Assembly (NCBI GenBank): GCA_047639475.1
Contig: JBLIOD010000007.1
Location: 19,073 to 83,072 of the forward strand
Direction: 5' to 3'
From: JAAELZ01 sp047639475
GTDB taxonomy: Bacteria; Pseudomonadota; Gammaproteobacteria; Arenicellales; Poriferihabitantaceae
DNA: 64,000 nt
Below, piece after piece: positions 29,116-38,426 of the stretch (within the stretch, counting starts at the first letter, position 1; every line of letters starts with the position of its first letter). The notes beneath the pieces were generated by a model. It had not been told where the DNA came from. It ran no database searches and saw only the letters and a list, made by a program, of their open reading frames with translations. A program made the position numbers and the translations under genes.

Positions 29116-29155
29116 TCTTGTATAAGGTATAAGTAATATTATTATATCTACTAAG

Positions 29156-29193
29156 ATCTCCCTTGGCCTATACTGTCAAGGGAGATTTTTTTT
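29156..29193 (+). terminator. Hairpin terminator or attenuator after tmoX
   Basis: ATCTCCCTT at 29156-29164 pairs with AAGGGAGAT at 29178-29186 and is followed by a run of T. It lies between tmoX and tmoV. It may therefore be a partial terminator that lowers expression of the membrane components relative to the binding protein. Confidence 0.8.
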
Positions 29194-29229
29194 CCTCCCA
29201 TCAATTTAGCATTCTACAAATATAAACCT

Positions 29230-30285
29230 ATGTCTTCTGAAACAACGAACCAAGAAAAACGCGAAGTGGTTATCGAGTGTAAATCTGTTTATAAAGTTTT
29301 TGGCGAAGATCCCGAAAAAAGATTACGTGAAGCAAACGGCGTTGTAGATGCGAAAGCATTTCAGGAAGCAGGTTATATTGTGGGAGTAAATGACGCCAAT
29401 TTTGAAGTTCATAAAGGCGAAATGTTGGTTATTATGGGTTTATCTGGTTCAGGTAAATCAACGCTGCTTCGGTGTATATCACGGTTAGGTGATCCCACGT
29501 CGGGCACCATTCTTATAGATGGTGAAGATATTACCGCTATGAATCCCAAGCAATTAATGGAAATTAGGCGTAACAAAATGGGCATGGTTTTCCAAAACTT
29601 TGCTTTGTTACCGCATAAGACAGTATTAGAGAACATCGCTTTCCCGCTGCAAGTAAAGGGGGTTAGCACCAAAGAGAGCATCGCAAGAGCGATGGAAATG
29701 GTGGAACTAGTGGGCTTAACCACTCGCGAAAATTATTTCCCAAGAGAATTATCAGGCGGCCAACAACAACGTGTCGGGATAGCGCGATCACTCGCTGTTG
29801 AGCCCGACATTTGGTTTTTGGACGAACCTTTTTCAGCACTTGACCCACTTATCCGTAAAGAAATGCAGGATGAGTTTTTAAGGTTGCAGAATATGCTGCA
29901 AAAAACCATCTTATTCGTTACGCACGATTTTGATGAAGCATTGCGCTTAGCTGACCGCGTTGCCATTATGAAAGACGGTATCATTGAGCAGCTAGATACT
30001 CCAGCAAATATTGTATTAAACCCTGCAACAGAGTACGTTAATAAATTTACTGCTGAAATTCCTCGGGAGAAAGTGCTGAAAATTAAATCAGTTATGGATC
30101 CGGTTGACAGCTCTGAAAAAGTACGTGATTTAAAAGTTTCTCAGGATGCGGTTATTGCAACTGTCGCTGAAGCAGTGTTAAGTAGCAAAGACTCGGTTGC
30201 GGTCGTCGATGAAGACAATAACGTAGTGGGTACCCTACACCCTGCTAAAGTACTTAAGGTCTTGTTTGGACATAATGAAGCGTAA
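29230..30285 (+). CDS. tmoV: ATP-binding protein of the TMAO/quaternary-amine ABC transporter
   Basis: This 351-residue ATPase has Walker A at 70-78 (GLSGSGKST), the signature LSGGQQQRVGIARSLA and Walker B WFLDEPFSALDPL followed by FVTHDFDEALRLADRVAIM. The C-terminal third is a CBS-like regulatory region (DSVAVVDEDNNVVGTLHPAKVLKVL), as in ProV/OpuAA transporters that respond to ionic strength or nucleotides. It lies 14 bases before the permease gene. Family assignment is certain; TMAO specificity is inferred from tdm and tmoX next to it. Confidence 0.8.
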   Translation: MSSETTNQEKREVVIECKSVYKVFGEDPEKRLREANGVVDAKAFQEAGYIVGVNDANFEVHKGEMLVIMGLSGSGKSTLLRCISRLGDPTSGTILIDGEDITAMNPKQLMEIRRNKMGMVFQNFALLPHKTVLENIAFPLQVKGVSTKESIARAMEMVELVGLTTRENYFPRELSGGQQQRVGIARSLAVEPDIWFLDEPFSALDPLIRKEMQDEFLRLQNMLQKTILFVTHDFDEALRLADRVAIMKDGIIEQLDTPANIVLNPATEYVNKFTAEIPREKVLKIKSVMDPVDSSEKVRDLKVSQDAVIATVAEAVLSSKDSVAVVDEDNNVVGTLHPAKVLKVLFGHNEA

Positions 30286-30299
30286 CCAGGACTCATCAA

Positions 30300-32360
30300 A
30301 TGAAATCACTAAAAAACCTGCCTACTTCACTACAGTTTCTGGGATTACTGGTTGTTTTCTTCGCGCTTTGTATACTGGTGAACCCATCTGAATCGAATTA
30401 CTTATGGAGGTTGCCTCCACTACTAAGTGCCGTTCCAGGAATAATCAATAACTCCGCTGAGTTTTTAATGTACGAATGGCTGCCTATTGATGTATACGAC
30501 CCAGCTATTGAGGAGTATGAACAGCAGCCATTATTTAGAGAAATAACGCGTGGTATCTCAGGCGGCGTGCTTTTCTTAATTACGTTCATTCGGGAGATAT
30601 TACTAGGTGGTGTAAAAACCATTGTCGCTTTCAGTAGCTGGAACTGGGTGGGCGAAAACAAATGGGCAAAGTGGCCCGCACTACCTTGGACAGTGATCGC
30701 CTTCGGCGCTACTATGCTGGCTTATAGACTAGGCGGAAAAGGACTGGCGTTGTTAACGGCTTGTGCAACGATATATATGTCTTTGTTTGGTCAATGGGAA
30801 CCCACCATGCAAACCTTGTCTTTTGTATTGGTTGCAGCCCCTATATCAGTAGTGCTAGGTCTCTTGTTGGGGATTTGGGCTTATAAGAATAGTAAAGTTG
30901 AAATGGTATTGTCACCGCTGCTTAATGTTGCACAGACCATGCCGCACTTTTCTTACTTGGTACCCATTACCGCATTTTTCGGCGTAGGAAATCACGCTGG
31001 TGCGATTGCCACTATTATTTTTGCAACGCCCCCCATGGTGCGTTTGACTATACTGGGGCTGAGAAATATTCCTCCAGAAGTGATAGAAGCGGGAAGAATG
31101 AGCGGCTGCACTGAGTTTCAACTCATGTATAAGGTGCTTGTTCCTACTGCGAGAAGAGATATTCTGATCGGCGTTAACCAAGTCATTATGCAATGTTTGG
31201 CTATGTCAGTTATTGCCTCTTTTATCGGGGCAACAGGTCTGGGTTATAACTTACTGATTGCGTTGAACTCACTTAAAGTTGGTAAGGCGTTGGAAATGGG
31301 TCTTTGCATCGTTTTACTGGCGGTAGTTTTGGATAAAATGTCTCTGGCTTGGGCAAACAAGCAAACAGATTACTTTGCTGATTTGAGTTTTTTCGATCGC
31401 AATAAGTTCGCAATATACTTGGGGATTGCTTTAGTGGTGGGCTCCATTATTGCTTACATCGCTTCGTTTTTCTTTAAGGAAGGCTTTAATTACCTCTATA
31501 TCGTGCCTACCGACAAAGGCTTCACCACGCATGAATTCTGGCAAGCCGGCGTTGATTGGATATGGGATGCCTTCTTTTACCCCTTAAAGACGTTTAACGA
31601 ATTCCTTATTGTGGAAATTCTGATTCCGATGAAGAACGCCTATTTGGCGATGCCTGTAGTAGCGACTTTCGTATTGATAATGGGCACTGGCTATATAATC
31701 GGAGGGGTTAAATCTGCACTAATCGTGGGTAGTTTGTTATTATTTATCGCGCTTTCAGAGTACTGGGATAGGGCATTGATAACCGCTTACATGGCTTCAT
31801 TCGCGGTTATTACAGCAACCATCATTGGCGTTACTGCGGGCACCTTATGCGCGCAAAATTCTTTTGCTAGCAAAAGCATTTTGCTGGTATGTGATTTCTT
31901 CCAAACCTTTCCGTCATTCATCTACTTGATTCCGGTGATTATGTTGTTTGGTGTCACCGATACATCGGTGCTTATTGCAGCGATTGTTTACGCCATGATA
32001 CCCGCAACTCGTTACACCGTTGAAGGTTTGCGTGCAGTGCCCACAGCGTTACAAGACGCGGGGTCAATGTCTGGAGTAAACAGATTCCAGCGGTGGATTA
32101 GTATCGAGTTACCTTATGCGTTTCCACATATGCTATTGGGGATAAATCAAACCGTGGTTTTCTCCTTGTTTATGGTCATTATAGGCGCATTCATTGGCAC
32201 CACTGATCTTGGTCAACTTATCTTGAAAGCTTTGTCTGATAAACAAGGTATAGGTATTGGTTTGACTCTCGGCTTATGCGTTGCTTTTATCGGCTTGATT
32301 GCAGACCACCTAATTCGGACGTGGGCTGATAAGCGGAAAAAAGCACTGGGACTAGTTTAG
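30300..32360 (+). CDS. tmoW: Fused double permease of the TMAO/quaternary-amine ABC transporter
   Basis: This 686-residue membrane protein contains two ProW-type permease domains in one chain, so a single polypeptide can supply both transmembrane halves. The first domain carries the coupling loop VRLTILGLRNIPPEVIEAGRMSGCTEFQL near residues 250-275. The second has ATRYTVEGLRAVPTALQDAGSMSGVNRFQR near 575-600. Around a dozen hydrophobic segments are visible. Such a fused permease fits TmoW of marine bacteria, whereas the second transporter in this window has a single-domain permease. It lies between tmoV and tdm. Confidence 0.8.
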   Translation: MKSLKNLPTSLQFLGLLVVFFALCILVNPSESNYLWRLPPLLSAVPGIINNSAEFLMYEWLPIDVYDPAIEEYEQQPLFREITRGISGGVLFLITFIREILLGGVKTIVAFSSWNWVGENKWAKWPALPWTVIAFGATMLAYRLGGKGLALLTACATIYMSLFGQWEPTMQTLSFVLVAAPISVVLGLLLGIWAYKNSKVEMVLSPLLNVAQTMPHFSYLVPITAFFGVGNHAGAIATIIFATPPMVRLTILGLRNIPPEVIEAGRMSGCTEFQLMYKVLVPTARRDILIGVNQVIMQCLAMSVIASFIGATGLGYNLLIALNSLKVGKALEMGLCIVLLAVVLDKMSLAWANKQTDYFADLSFFDRNKFAIYLGIALVVGSIIAYIASFFFKEGFNYLYIVPTDKGFTTHEFWQAGVDWIWDAFFYPLKTFNEFLIVEILIPMKNAYLAMPVVATFVLIMGTGYIIGGVKSALIVGSLLLFIALSEYWDRALITAYMASFAVITATIIGVTAGTLCAQNSFASKSILLVCDFFQTFPSFIYLIPVIMLFGVTDTSVLIAAIVYAMIPATRYTVEGLRAVPTALQDAGSMSGVNRFQRWISIELPYAFPHMLLGINQTVVFSLFMVIIGAFIGTTDLGQLILKALSDKQGIGIGLTLGLCVAFIGLIADHLIRTWADKRKKALGLV

Positions 32361-32403
32361 TCCTTTCCATAAAATTTTAACCTTTTTACACTAGGGCACA
32401 GTT

Positions 32404-34773
32404 ATGTCTATAGCACTTGAGTTGAAACGCTCAAACGAAATCCTAACACCGGGTCTTTTTGGTACTGATCTTGGTAGTGAACGACACCGAGTAGAAGGGG
32501 GTGGCGCGGTGGCTCTACCCATCTACGCAGGTGATTTTATCGAGATTGTCGACAAGCAGGGCAGACAGTCGGTTTGCGTTGCAGGCTTTGACAGTTTGGG
32601 CGCGGCCCGCACTGCTGAGCTTGGCTTACAACCCAATGCAAAAGGCGACTTGATACAAGCATGCTTTTTAAATGGTGGTACTGGAGCTGATCGATTAGAG
32701 GCGAAATTAAAAGCAGTGAATATTGATTTGCCCAATTCACCTGTAGCGCACCTGTTAACCGACGAAACCCCAGCTGGTTCTTCCGTCACTTTCACAGCGG
32801 AAACGGATTTACTGACGATTATTTGCGCCCCCGGCGCCCCCATGTCGTTTGCCGGCACGGGGATAGATTTGCCGGCAACAGAAGTAATAGTCTACATTCG
32901 ACGCGCTAATATTCAGCAAGCAGCTGATTTTGCGCTGCCAGATCCTTTAGCCGATCCAATGGATGAAATAAGGGTTCACGCAAGTACTGCAGTTGCCTAC
33001 GAAGTTAAACAAGGCGACTATATTCAAATTCAAGATGTTGCAGGGCGGCAGTGTTCTGATTTTCAGTGTTTTAGCGCTGAGAAGCTTGATCAAGGAATAG
33101 AGCGTAGTCTAGACGCGACAGCGACTCGTTCTATGATGGGTTCGGTTTATCCTGGTCCAGGCTTGAATTCAAAGTTTTATGATACCGACCTAGAGCCGTT
33201 GATCCAAGTAGTACAAGATACCTGCGGTAGACACGATAGTTTTGGTGTGGCTTGTACTTCCAAGTACTATGATGAAGCAGGTTATCCAGGCCATGTAAAT
33301 TGTTCCGACAACTTCAATAGAGTCCTTGATCCTTATCCGGTCGGTAAACGTAAAGGTTGGATGGCGATGAACTTGTTTTTTAACACCTTCTTTGATGATA
33401 ACTTTCAGCTGTTGTTTGATGACCCTTGGTCAAGGCCAGGTGACTTTGTGCTAATGAAAGCGCTAAAAGATTTGGTCTGCCTTACATCAGCTTGCCCTTG
33501 TGATATCGACGCCGCAAACGGCTGGGTTCCAACTGATATACATGTAAGAACCTATAGTAAAACCAACTTATTCAAGCAAGCAATTGCTTATCGTAAAACC
33601 ACAGACGCACCACCTGTTATGACACAAGAAACTGGATTCCACGCACGTACATCTCTGCACACTAGAAACTTCGTTGAGTACAATGGCTATTGGTTAGCCA
33701 ATAATTTCACTAAGTATGGCGCTCTCGAAGAATATTGGGCGTGCCGCAAAGGCGTTGTTATGACTGACCTATCGCCACTTCGTAAATATGAAGTTGTTGG
33801 CCCTGATGCAGAATTGCTTATGCAAACCTGTGTCACTCGGGATATTCGTAAACTCGCGGTTGGGCAAGTTGTTTACACGGGCATCTGTTACCCCAACGGC
33901 GGCATGATTGATGATGGCACCGTATTTAGAATTGGTAAAGATAATTTCCGTTGGATTGGCGGTTGTGAAAGTTCGGGTGATTGGATTAGAACCCAAGCAA
34001 CGGAGTTAGGATTGCGGGCATGGGTTAAAAACTCTACTCCAGACATGTGTAATCTACAAGTTCAAGGCCCCAAAAGCCTTGATACTTTGAGAGACATCAT
34101 TTGGACCCGTGAGGATCAAGCGAGGATAGATGAGCTAGGCTGTTTTAAGTTTTCTATTGCGCGAGTTGGTGGAGAGTTAGGTATTCCAATTCTAGTTTCT
34201 AGAACAGGTTATACCGGAGAGCAAGGCTACGAAATATTCTGTCATCCTTCTGATGGTCCCGCAGTATGGGATGCGGTATGGGAAGCAGGGCAGCCTTTCG
34301 ACGTCAAGCCATTAGGCCTAGAAGCTTTGGACATGCTGAGGATTGAAGCAGGTTTAATTTTTGCTGGTTATGAATTTTGTGACCAAACAGATCCGTTTGA
34401 AGCCGGTATTGGATTTACCGTGCCACTAAAGACAAAAGAAGATGACTTTATCGGGAAAGATGCACTTATCAAGCGCAAGGCGACGCCGCAACGTAAGCTC
34501 GTTGGTTTAGAGCTTAACGGCGGCGAAATTGCGGGTAACGGCGATGGTGTATTCGTAGGGCGAAATCAAGTAGGTCAGATCACCAGTGGTGTTATGTCTC
34601 CTATCTTGGGCAAGAACATCGCGCTATGTAGAATGTCAGTGGGTTATACCAAGCCGGGAACAAAAGTTGAAGTGGGCAAGCTAGATGGGCATCAGAAACG
34701 GATACCGGCGGAAGTAACAAAGTTTCCACACTTTGATCCAACAAAAGAAAGAGTGCGGGGCAACTACGAGTAG
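32404..34773 (+). CDS. tdm: Trimethylamine N-oxide demethylase (DUF1989-GcvT fusion)
   Basis: Tdm converts TMAO to dimethylamine and formaldehyde. The 789-residue protein combines an N-terminal DUF1989-type region (about residues 1-400) with a C-terminal GcvT-like tetrahydrofolate-binding region (about 410-789, with RTGYTGEQGYEIF and GLEALDMLRIEAGLIFAGYEF). Metal-site candidates are His297 and Cys300 (PGHVNC) and Cys364 and Cys366 (ACPCD). Their H-x2-C then 64-residue then C-x-C spacing agrees with what I recall for the structurally studied Methylocella enzyme. The folate domain would trap the formaldehyde released. It lies directly after tmoW, so import and demethylation are linked. Other DUF1989-GcvT fusions exist, so the substrate is not proven. 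Confidence 0.85.
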   Translation: MSIALELKRSNEILTPGLFGTDLGSERHRVEGGGAVALPIYAGDFIEIVDKQGRQSVCVAGFDSLGAARTAELGLQPNAKGDLIQACFLNGGTGADRLEAKLKAVNIDLPNSPVAHLLTDETPAGSSVTFTAETDLLTIICAPGAPMSFAGTGIDLPATEVIVYIRRANIQQAADFALPDPLADPMDEIRVHASTAVAYEVKQGDYIQIQDVAGRQCSDFQCFSAEKLDQGIERSLDATATRSMMGSVYPGPGLNSKFYDTDLEPLIQVVQDTCGRHDSFGVACTSKYYDEAGYPGHVNCSDNFNRVLDPYPVGKRKGWMAMNLFFNTFFDDNFQLLFDDPWSRPGDFVLMKALKDLVCLTSACPCDIDAANGWVPTDIHVRTYSKTNLFKQAIAYRKTTDAPPVMTQETGFHARTSLHTRNFVEYNGYWLANNFTKYGALEEYWACRKGVVMTDLSPLRKYEVVGPDAELLMQTCVTRDIRKLAVGQVVYTGICYPNGGMIDDGTVFRIGKDNFRWIGGCESSGDWIRTQATELGLRAWVKNSTPDMCNLQVQGPKSLDTLRDIIWTREDQARIDELGCFKFSIARVGGELGIPILVSRTGYTGEQGYEIFCHPSDGPAVWDAVWEAGQPFDVKPLGLEALDMLRIEAGLIFAGYEFCDQTDPFEAGIGFTVPLKTKEDDFIGKDALIKRKATPQRKLVGLELNGGEIAGNGDGVFVGRNQVGQITSGVMSPILGKNIALCRMSVGYTKPGTKVEVGKLDGHQKRIPAEVTKFPHFDPTKERVRGNYE

Positions 34774-34796
34774 TCATTTGTTTTTTCGTTACGCAC

Positions 34797-34828
34797 AAAA
34801 AAGCCGAACATTAGTTCGGCTTTTTTTA
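34797..34828. terminator. Bidirectional terminator between tdm and the convergent ABC operon
   Basis: AAGCCGAAC at 34801-34809 pairs with GTTCGGCTT at 34814-34822 around a four-base loop, with A and T runs on either side. It sits between the convergent stops of tdm and the minus-strand ATPase gene. Confidence 0.88.
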
Positions 34829-34847
34829 TATCTAACTACTTATAGCG

Positions 34848-35873
34848 TTACGACCTAAGTACCTTTAGTAATTCCTTCTCAGTTACGTAACCGACAATGT
34901 CATTGTTGTCTCCAGTAATCGCTACCGGATTTTTAGTTTCTAATACGATGGGTAAAAAATCCTCTACGACCATATTGTGATCTACCGTAGGAAGTTCACT
35001 TAATTTTATATGAGAGCCAGCAGTGTCAGCAGCGTGCATAATGGTTCTCGCCCGAATGACTTTTGAGCGGTTCACATCCTTAACAAAAGCTTCTACATAA
35101 TCATCGGCAGGGTTCATCAGGATATCTTCTGGCTTGCCATTTTGGACTAAACGACCGCCATTTAAAATCGCAATTTGATCACCTAAACGCAAGGCTTCGT
35201 CTAAGTCATGGGTAATGAAAATAATGGTTTTGTGTAGCTCCTTTTGCAACTCAATCAATTGGCTTTGCATGTCACTACGTATAAGCGGGTCTAAGGCACT
35301 GAAAGCTTCATCCATTAGCAACACTTCAGAATCGGTTGCCAGAGCGCGAGCCAGCCCCACGCGTTGTTGCATGCCGCCTGAGAGTTGCGACGGAAACTGA
35401 TTCTCGAAACCGCTTAAGCCGACTAGTTCGATTTGTTTCATCGCTTTATCTCTTATCACATCTTCGGCGACTTTCTGTACTTGTAAACCGTAGCCGACAT
35501 TTTGCAATACTGTGCGATGCGGAAACAGACCAAAGCGTTGAAATACCATGCTCATCTGCTTGCGACGAAACTCAATCAATTGGTCTTGATCAAGGTCCAT
35601 CACGTTTTGTCCATCAACCAAAATTTCACCTGCGGTCGGTTCGATCAATCTGTTGATATGGCGGATTAGCGTTGATTTTCCAGAGCCAGATAAACCCATC
35701 ACGACTGATGTCTTGCCTTTCTCCATCGGCATGCTGACGTTGTCTAAGCCCACGGTATGGCCAGTCTGTTCTAATACTTCAGTTTTAGTTGCCCCTTCTT
35801 TTACCATAGGTAAAATAGATTGAGGATCATCACCAAATATCTTGTAGATGTTTTTTATTTCTATTTTATTCAT
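34848..35873 (-). CDS. ATP-binding protein of a ProV/ChoV-type betaine or choline transporter
   Basis: This 341-residue ATPase has Walker A GLSGSGKST, signature LSGGMQQRVGLARALA and Walker B LLMDEAFSALDPL followed by FITHDLDEALRLGD. A CBS-like tail (NPVAITGDNNDIVGYVTEKELLKVL) ends the protein. It is the last gene of a three-gene operon (binding protein, permease, ATPase) on the minus strand and begins three bases after the permease stop. The family carries glycine betaine, proline betaine, choline or carnitine; the substrate here is not resolved. Confidence 0.85.
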   Translation of the reverse strand: MNKIEIKNIYKIFGDDPQSILPMVKEGATKTEVLEQTGHTVGLDNVSMPMEKGKTSVVMGLSGSGKSTLIRHINRLIEPTAGEILVDGQNVMDLDQDQLIEFRRKQMSMVFQRFGLFPHRTVLQNVGYGLQVQKVAEDVIRDKAMKQIELVGLSGFENQFPSQLSGGMQQRVGLARALATDSEVLLMDEAFSALDPLIRSDMQSQLIELQKELHKTIIFITHDLDEALRLGDQIAILNGGRLVQNGKPEDILMNPADDYVEAFVKDVNRSKVIRARTIMHAADTAGSHIKLSELPTVDHNMVVEDFLPIVLETKNPVAITGDNNDIVGYVTEKELLKVLRS

Positions 35874-35876
35874 CTT

Positions 35877-36887
35877 TTAATCCTGTTTAGTGTGGGCGCG
35901 TTCTTGTAATCGTTCGCCATAGGACTGCGTAATACGATCAAAAATAATTGCTAATAGCACGATGGCGATACCTGACTCCGCGGCTCGGCCAACATTAAGC
36001 TGCTGTAGTCCAAGCAATACTTCTGATCCGATACCACGGGTGCCGATCATAGAAGCGATAACTACCATCGCCAAAGCCATCAACGTCGTTTGGTTAATGC
36101 CTTGCATGATGTTGGGCAAAGCCAAGGGTAACTGCACATCGAAAAGCTTTTGTTTGCGGGTGGCACCGAAGGAATCGGCTGCTTCCATCACTTCTTCGTC
36201 AACTAAACGAATGCCTAAGTCAGTCAGACGTGCAACAGGCGGCACAGCGTATATAAACGTTGCAATGATTGCAGGAACAGCACCTAATCCAAATAGCATA
36301 ATGCCCGGGATGAGATAACAAAATGCCGGGATGGTTTGCATTAGATCAAGGACCGGCAGAATTAGTGTCCGAAAGCGTTCACTTCGAGCCATTTTAATGC
36401 CTACTGGAAGTCCGATGACTAAGCATAACATTATCGAAACCAGCATTATCGCTGTGGTCTGTAAGGTTAGGTCCCAAAACTTGGGGCTAAGAAAACCGAT
36501 TAAAAACAAACATACTGCTACCAGTATAGTGGTTCCTTTTTTTCCACCACTGGCGAACCATGCGACCGCAGCGAACAAGCCAATTACGATTGGCCAAGGA
36601 AGGAAAGTTAGAAGGTTTTGCATCTGTGATAAGACGTAAACCAAGGAGTTATTAATGATGTCGAAAAACCAACCTAAGTTGGTGGTTAGCCATTTAATGC
36701 CGTCGTTAAACCAAGACTGCATAGGAATGTCCATCCATCTCGGCCATTTGTTAAACCACTCAAAACTGGCGAAGTAGGTCAACGCGGACTCTTCAGGTGC
36801 AAAACGGTTAGTGTTAAAGGCGTAGGCGATTAAAAATAAAATTAAGGCCAGCCCGCCCCAGGAAAGAATTGGTTTGAGTTTGTTCAT
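35877..36887 (-). CDS. Permease of a ProW/ChoW-type betaine or choline transporter
   Basis: This 336-residue inner-membrane protein has an N-terminal membrane segment (residues 8-25), a periplasmic stretch, and a ProW-type permease domain. The coupling loop reads ARLTDLGIRLVDEEVMEAADSFGATRKQKLF. About seven hydrophobic segments are visible. Unlike tmoW it is a single-domain permease and must form a dimer. The gene lies between the binding-protein gene, from which a hairpin terminator separates it, and the ATPase gene. Confidence 0.85.
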   Translation of the reverse strand: MNKLKPILSWGGLALILFLIAYAFNTNRFAPEESALTYFASFEWFNKWPRWMDIPMQSWFNDGIKWLTTNLGWFFDIINNSLVYVLSQMQNLLTFLPWPIVIGLFAAVAWFASGGKKGTTILVAVCLFLIGFLSPKFWDLTLQTTAIMLVSIMLCLVIGLPVGIKMARSERFRTLILPVLDLMQTIPAFCYLIPGIMLFGLGAVPAIIATFIYAVPPVARLTDLGIRLVDEEVMEAADSFGATRKQKLFDVQLPLALPNIMQGINQTTLMALAMVVIASMIGTRGIGSEVLLGLQQLNVGRAAESGIAIVLLAIIFDRITQSYGERLQERAHTKQD

Positions 36888-37021
36888 AGTTCTAGTCGTT
36901 TAGAAGTCTATTTGGAGTTGAGTAACAAGCAGTGAGTGAAATGCTTAGCTTGTTGACTATTCGGTGTTAAGCGTGGTGCTTCAACCGAGTAGTAGAGGAT
37001 GTCGTGTACTTAAAAGCAGGT

Positions 37022-37050
37022 TAAAAAAAATGGAGGGATAAATCCCTCCA
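37022..37050 (-). terminator. Hairpin terminator or attenuator after the ChoX/ProX-like gene
   Basis: On the minus strand GGAGGGAT pairs with ATCCCTCC and is followed by a run of T (A run at 37022-37030 on the plus strand). It lies 3' of the binding-protein gene and 5' of the permease gene, as in the tmoX-tmoV gap. Confidence 0.8.
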
Positions 37051-37079
37051 CCTTTTATCTAACCTAAGTCGAGACTCTA

Positions 37080-38102
37080 TTAAAGCGCAGCCTTAACTTT
37101 CGCAGCTACATCTGCAGGTACCCAGCTTTCCCAGTCTGAAGAAGTCTTCAAAAAGTGCATTGCTGTGATGTCTGCTTCACCGTCTGCTTCGTTTAAGTAA
37201 TGATCTAGTAACGCACTTACGCCCGCTGACGAGATGGTGTAGTTCTTAAAAAACTCAACCACTTCTGGTTCGTCTGCATCAAGACGTGTGCTGATGCCGA
37301 TAGGCAATGCCATGTCATTATAGGCCGTTGCTGCAACCATGGTCAGTGCTTCAGGGCCGTCGGCTTTTACTGTATCTACAACTTTCATCATCTCAGCCCA
37401 TACGTCTGCATCAAATGCAGGCTCTTCAAGCTTCACTAATTCAACGGAACCCATCAATGCTGTTGGCTCCCAGTAGTATGTGAAAACGGGTGTGCCTTTG
37501 TCGAAGCCGCCTTTGATAGCTGCATCTAATGCACCACCATTGCCCGGATCGAAGTTAGTATAGTACTCGTCTAAACCGTATGACTTGTGCTTAACCAAGT
37601 TAATTGTGTAGCATGTCCAACCACCGATACAGCTAGTCATTCGACCTTTGTCTGGATTTTCAGGGTCTTTGAAAAGCGCTGCAATTTCAGGTGTCTTCAT
37701 GTCTTCAACCGACTTAATGCCGTGAGCATCTGCAGTGGTCTTATCAATGTAGAAGCCCTGGGCTGAGTCAGGTGTGTTAACGCCTACACGTCGTACTTTG
37801 CCTGCTGCTTCTGCAGGGTCAAATTGGTCGATGATGTTGTCATACCAAACTTCCATCACCACGTCTAAGTCTTGCTCGTATAGTGAAGCCATGATTGGAA
37901 TAGTACTACCGGTAGTCGTCTTTACGTCACAGCCGTAGCCGTTTTCTAGAATGAACGTGCCGATTGCAGAGTGTAATTTAGCGCTGTTCCAGTCGAAATC
38001 ACCTAGTTCTATTGTGCCACAATCAGCTTGTGCTGCATTGCTTAGACCGAACATTAATCCGCCTAATAGAGTTAAAGCTTTTAGAGTTTTACGTTGTTGC
38101 AT
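37080..38102 (-). CDS. Substrate-binding protein of a betaine or choline ABC transporter
   Basis: This 340-residue protein has a signal peptide (about residues 1-26, ending AAQA), then the ProX/ChoX-type domain with IELGDFDWNSAKLHSAIGTFILENGYGCDVKT and LDVVMEVWYDN. A CIGGWTC cysteine pair may form a disulfide. Aromatic residues in PVFTYYWEPTALMG are suited to binding a quaternary ammonium group. It is the first gene of the operon with permease and ATPase, and a terminator follows it. Glycine betaine or choline is the likely ligand; the nearby C1 genes suggest catabolic rather than only osmotic use. Confidence 0.83.
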   Translation of the reverse strand: MQQRKTLKALTLLGGLMFGLSNAAQADCGTIELGDFDWNSAKLHSAIGTFILENGYGCDVKTTTGSTIPIMASLYEQDLDVVMEVWYDNIIDQFDPAEAAGKVRRVGVNTPDSAQGFYIDKTTADAHGIKSVEDMKTPEIAALFKDPENPDKGRMTSCIGGWTCYTINLVKHKSYGLDEYYTNFDPGNGGALDAAIKGGFDKGTPVFTYYWEPTALMGSVELVKLEEPAFDADVWAEMMKVVDTVKADGPEALTMVAATAYNDMALPIGISTRLDADEPEVVEFFKNYTISSAGVSALLDHYLNEADGEADITAMHFLKTSSDWESWVPADVAAKVKAAL

Positions 38103-38426
38103 TCATTTCTCCTCGTATGTTTTGAATTAGCACGCAAAGGAATAACTAAAGATAAACGATACGTGCTACTAAATTGACTTGAGGCGAGCTGTTTATAGTA
38201 TAGGTTGGCACCTATTGATTAATACTCGACTCAGTTCAGCCCATAGTCTGCCATGAAAAGGGGCGCGAGATGAACCCCTATAAGGTCATAAGTGCGGTTA
38301 ATAGCGACATTTCACGTGCAATGGTCGGTGCAAACGGCCGCCTTCGGTGTTGCTGTGGGATACTTAGAACATAAAAAAGCCTAACAACGAACCATTGCGT
38401 TGTTAGGCTTGTGAGGCGAAGTGGCT
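38103..38426. other. Gap with the ABC operon promoter and the hydroxypyruvate reductase terminator
   Basis: Apart from the hairpin at 38373-38410 I see no gene in this gap. The part above the binding-protein start (38103 to about 38250) should hold the operon promoter. A good Shine-Dalgarno sequence (AGGAGAAATG on the minus strand) precedes the start codon at 38102. Confidence 0.5.
38373..38410 (-). terminator. Terminator downstream of the hydroxypyruvate reductase gene
   Basis: On the minus strand a 13-base arm reading AAGCCTAACAACG pairs with CGTTGTTAGGCTT around a short loop and is followed by a T run. It lies 17 bases beyond the stop codon at 38427. Confidence 0.88.
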
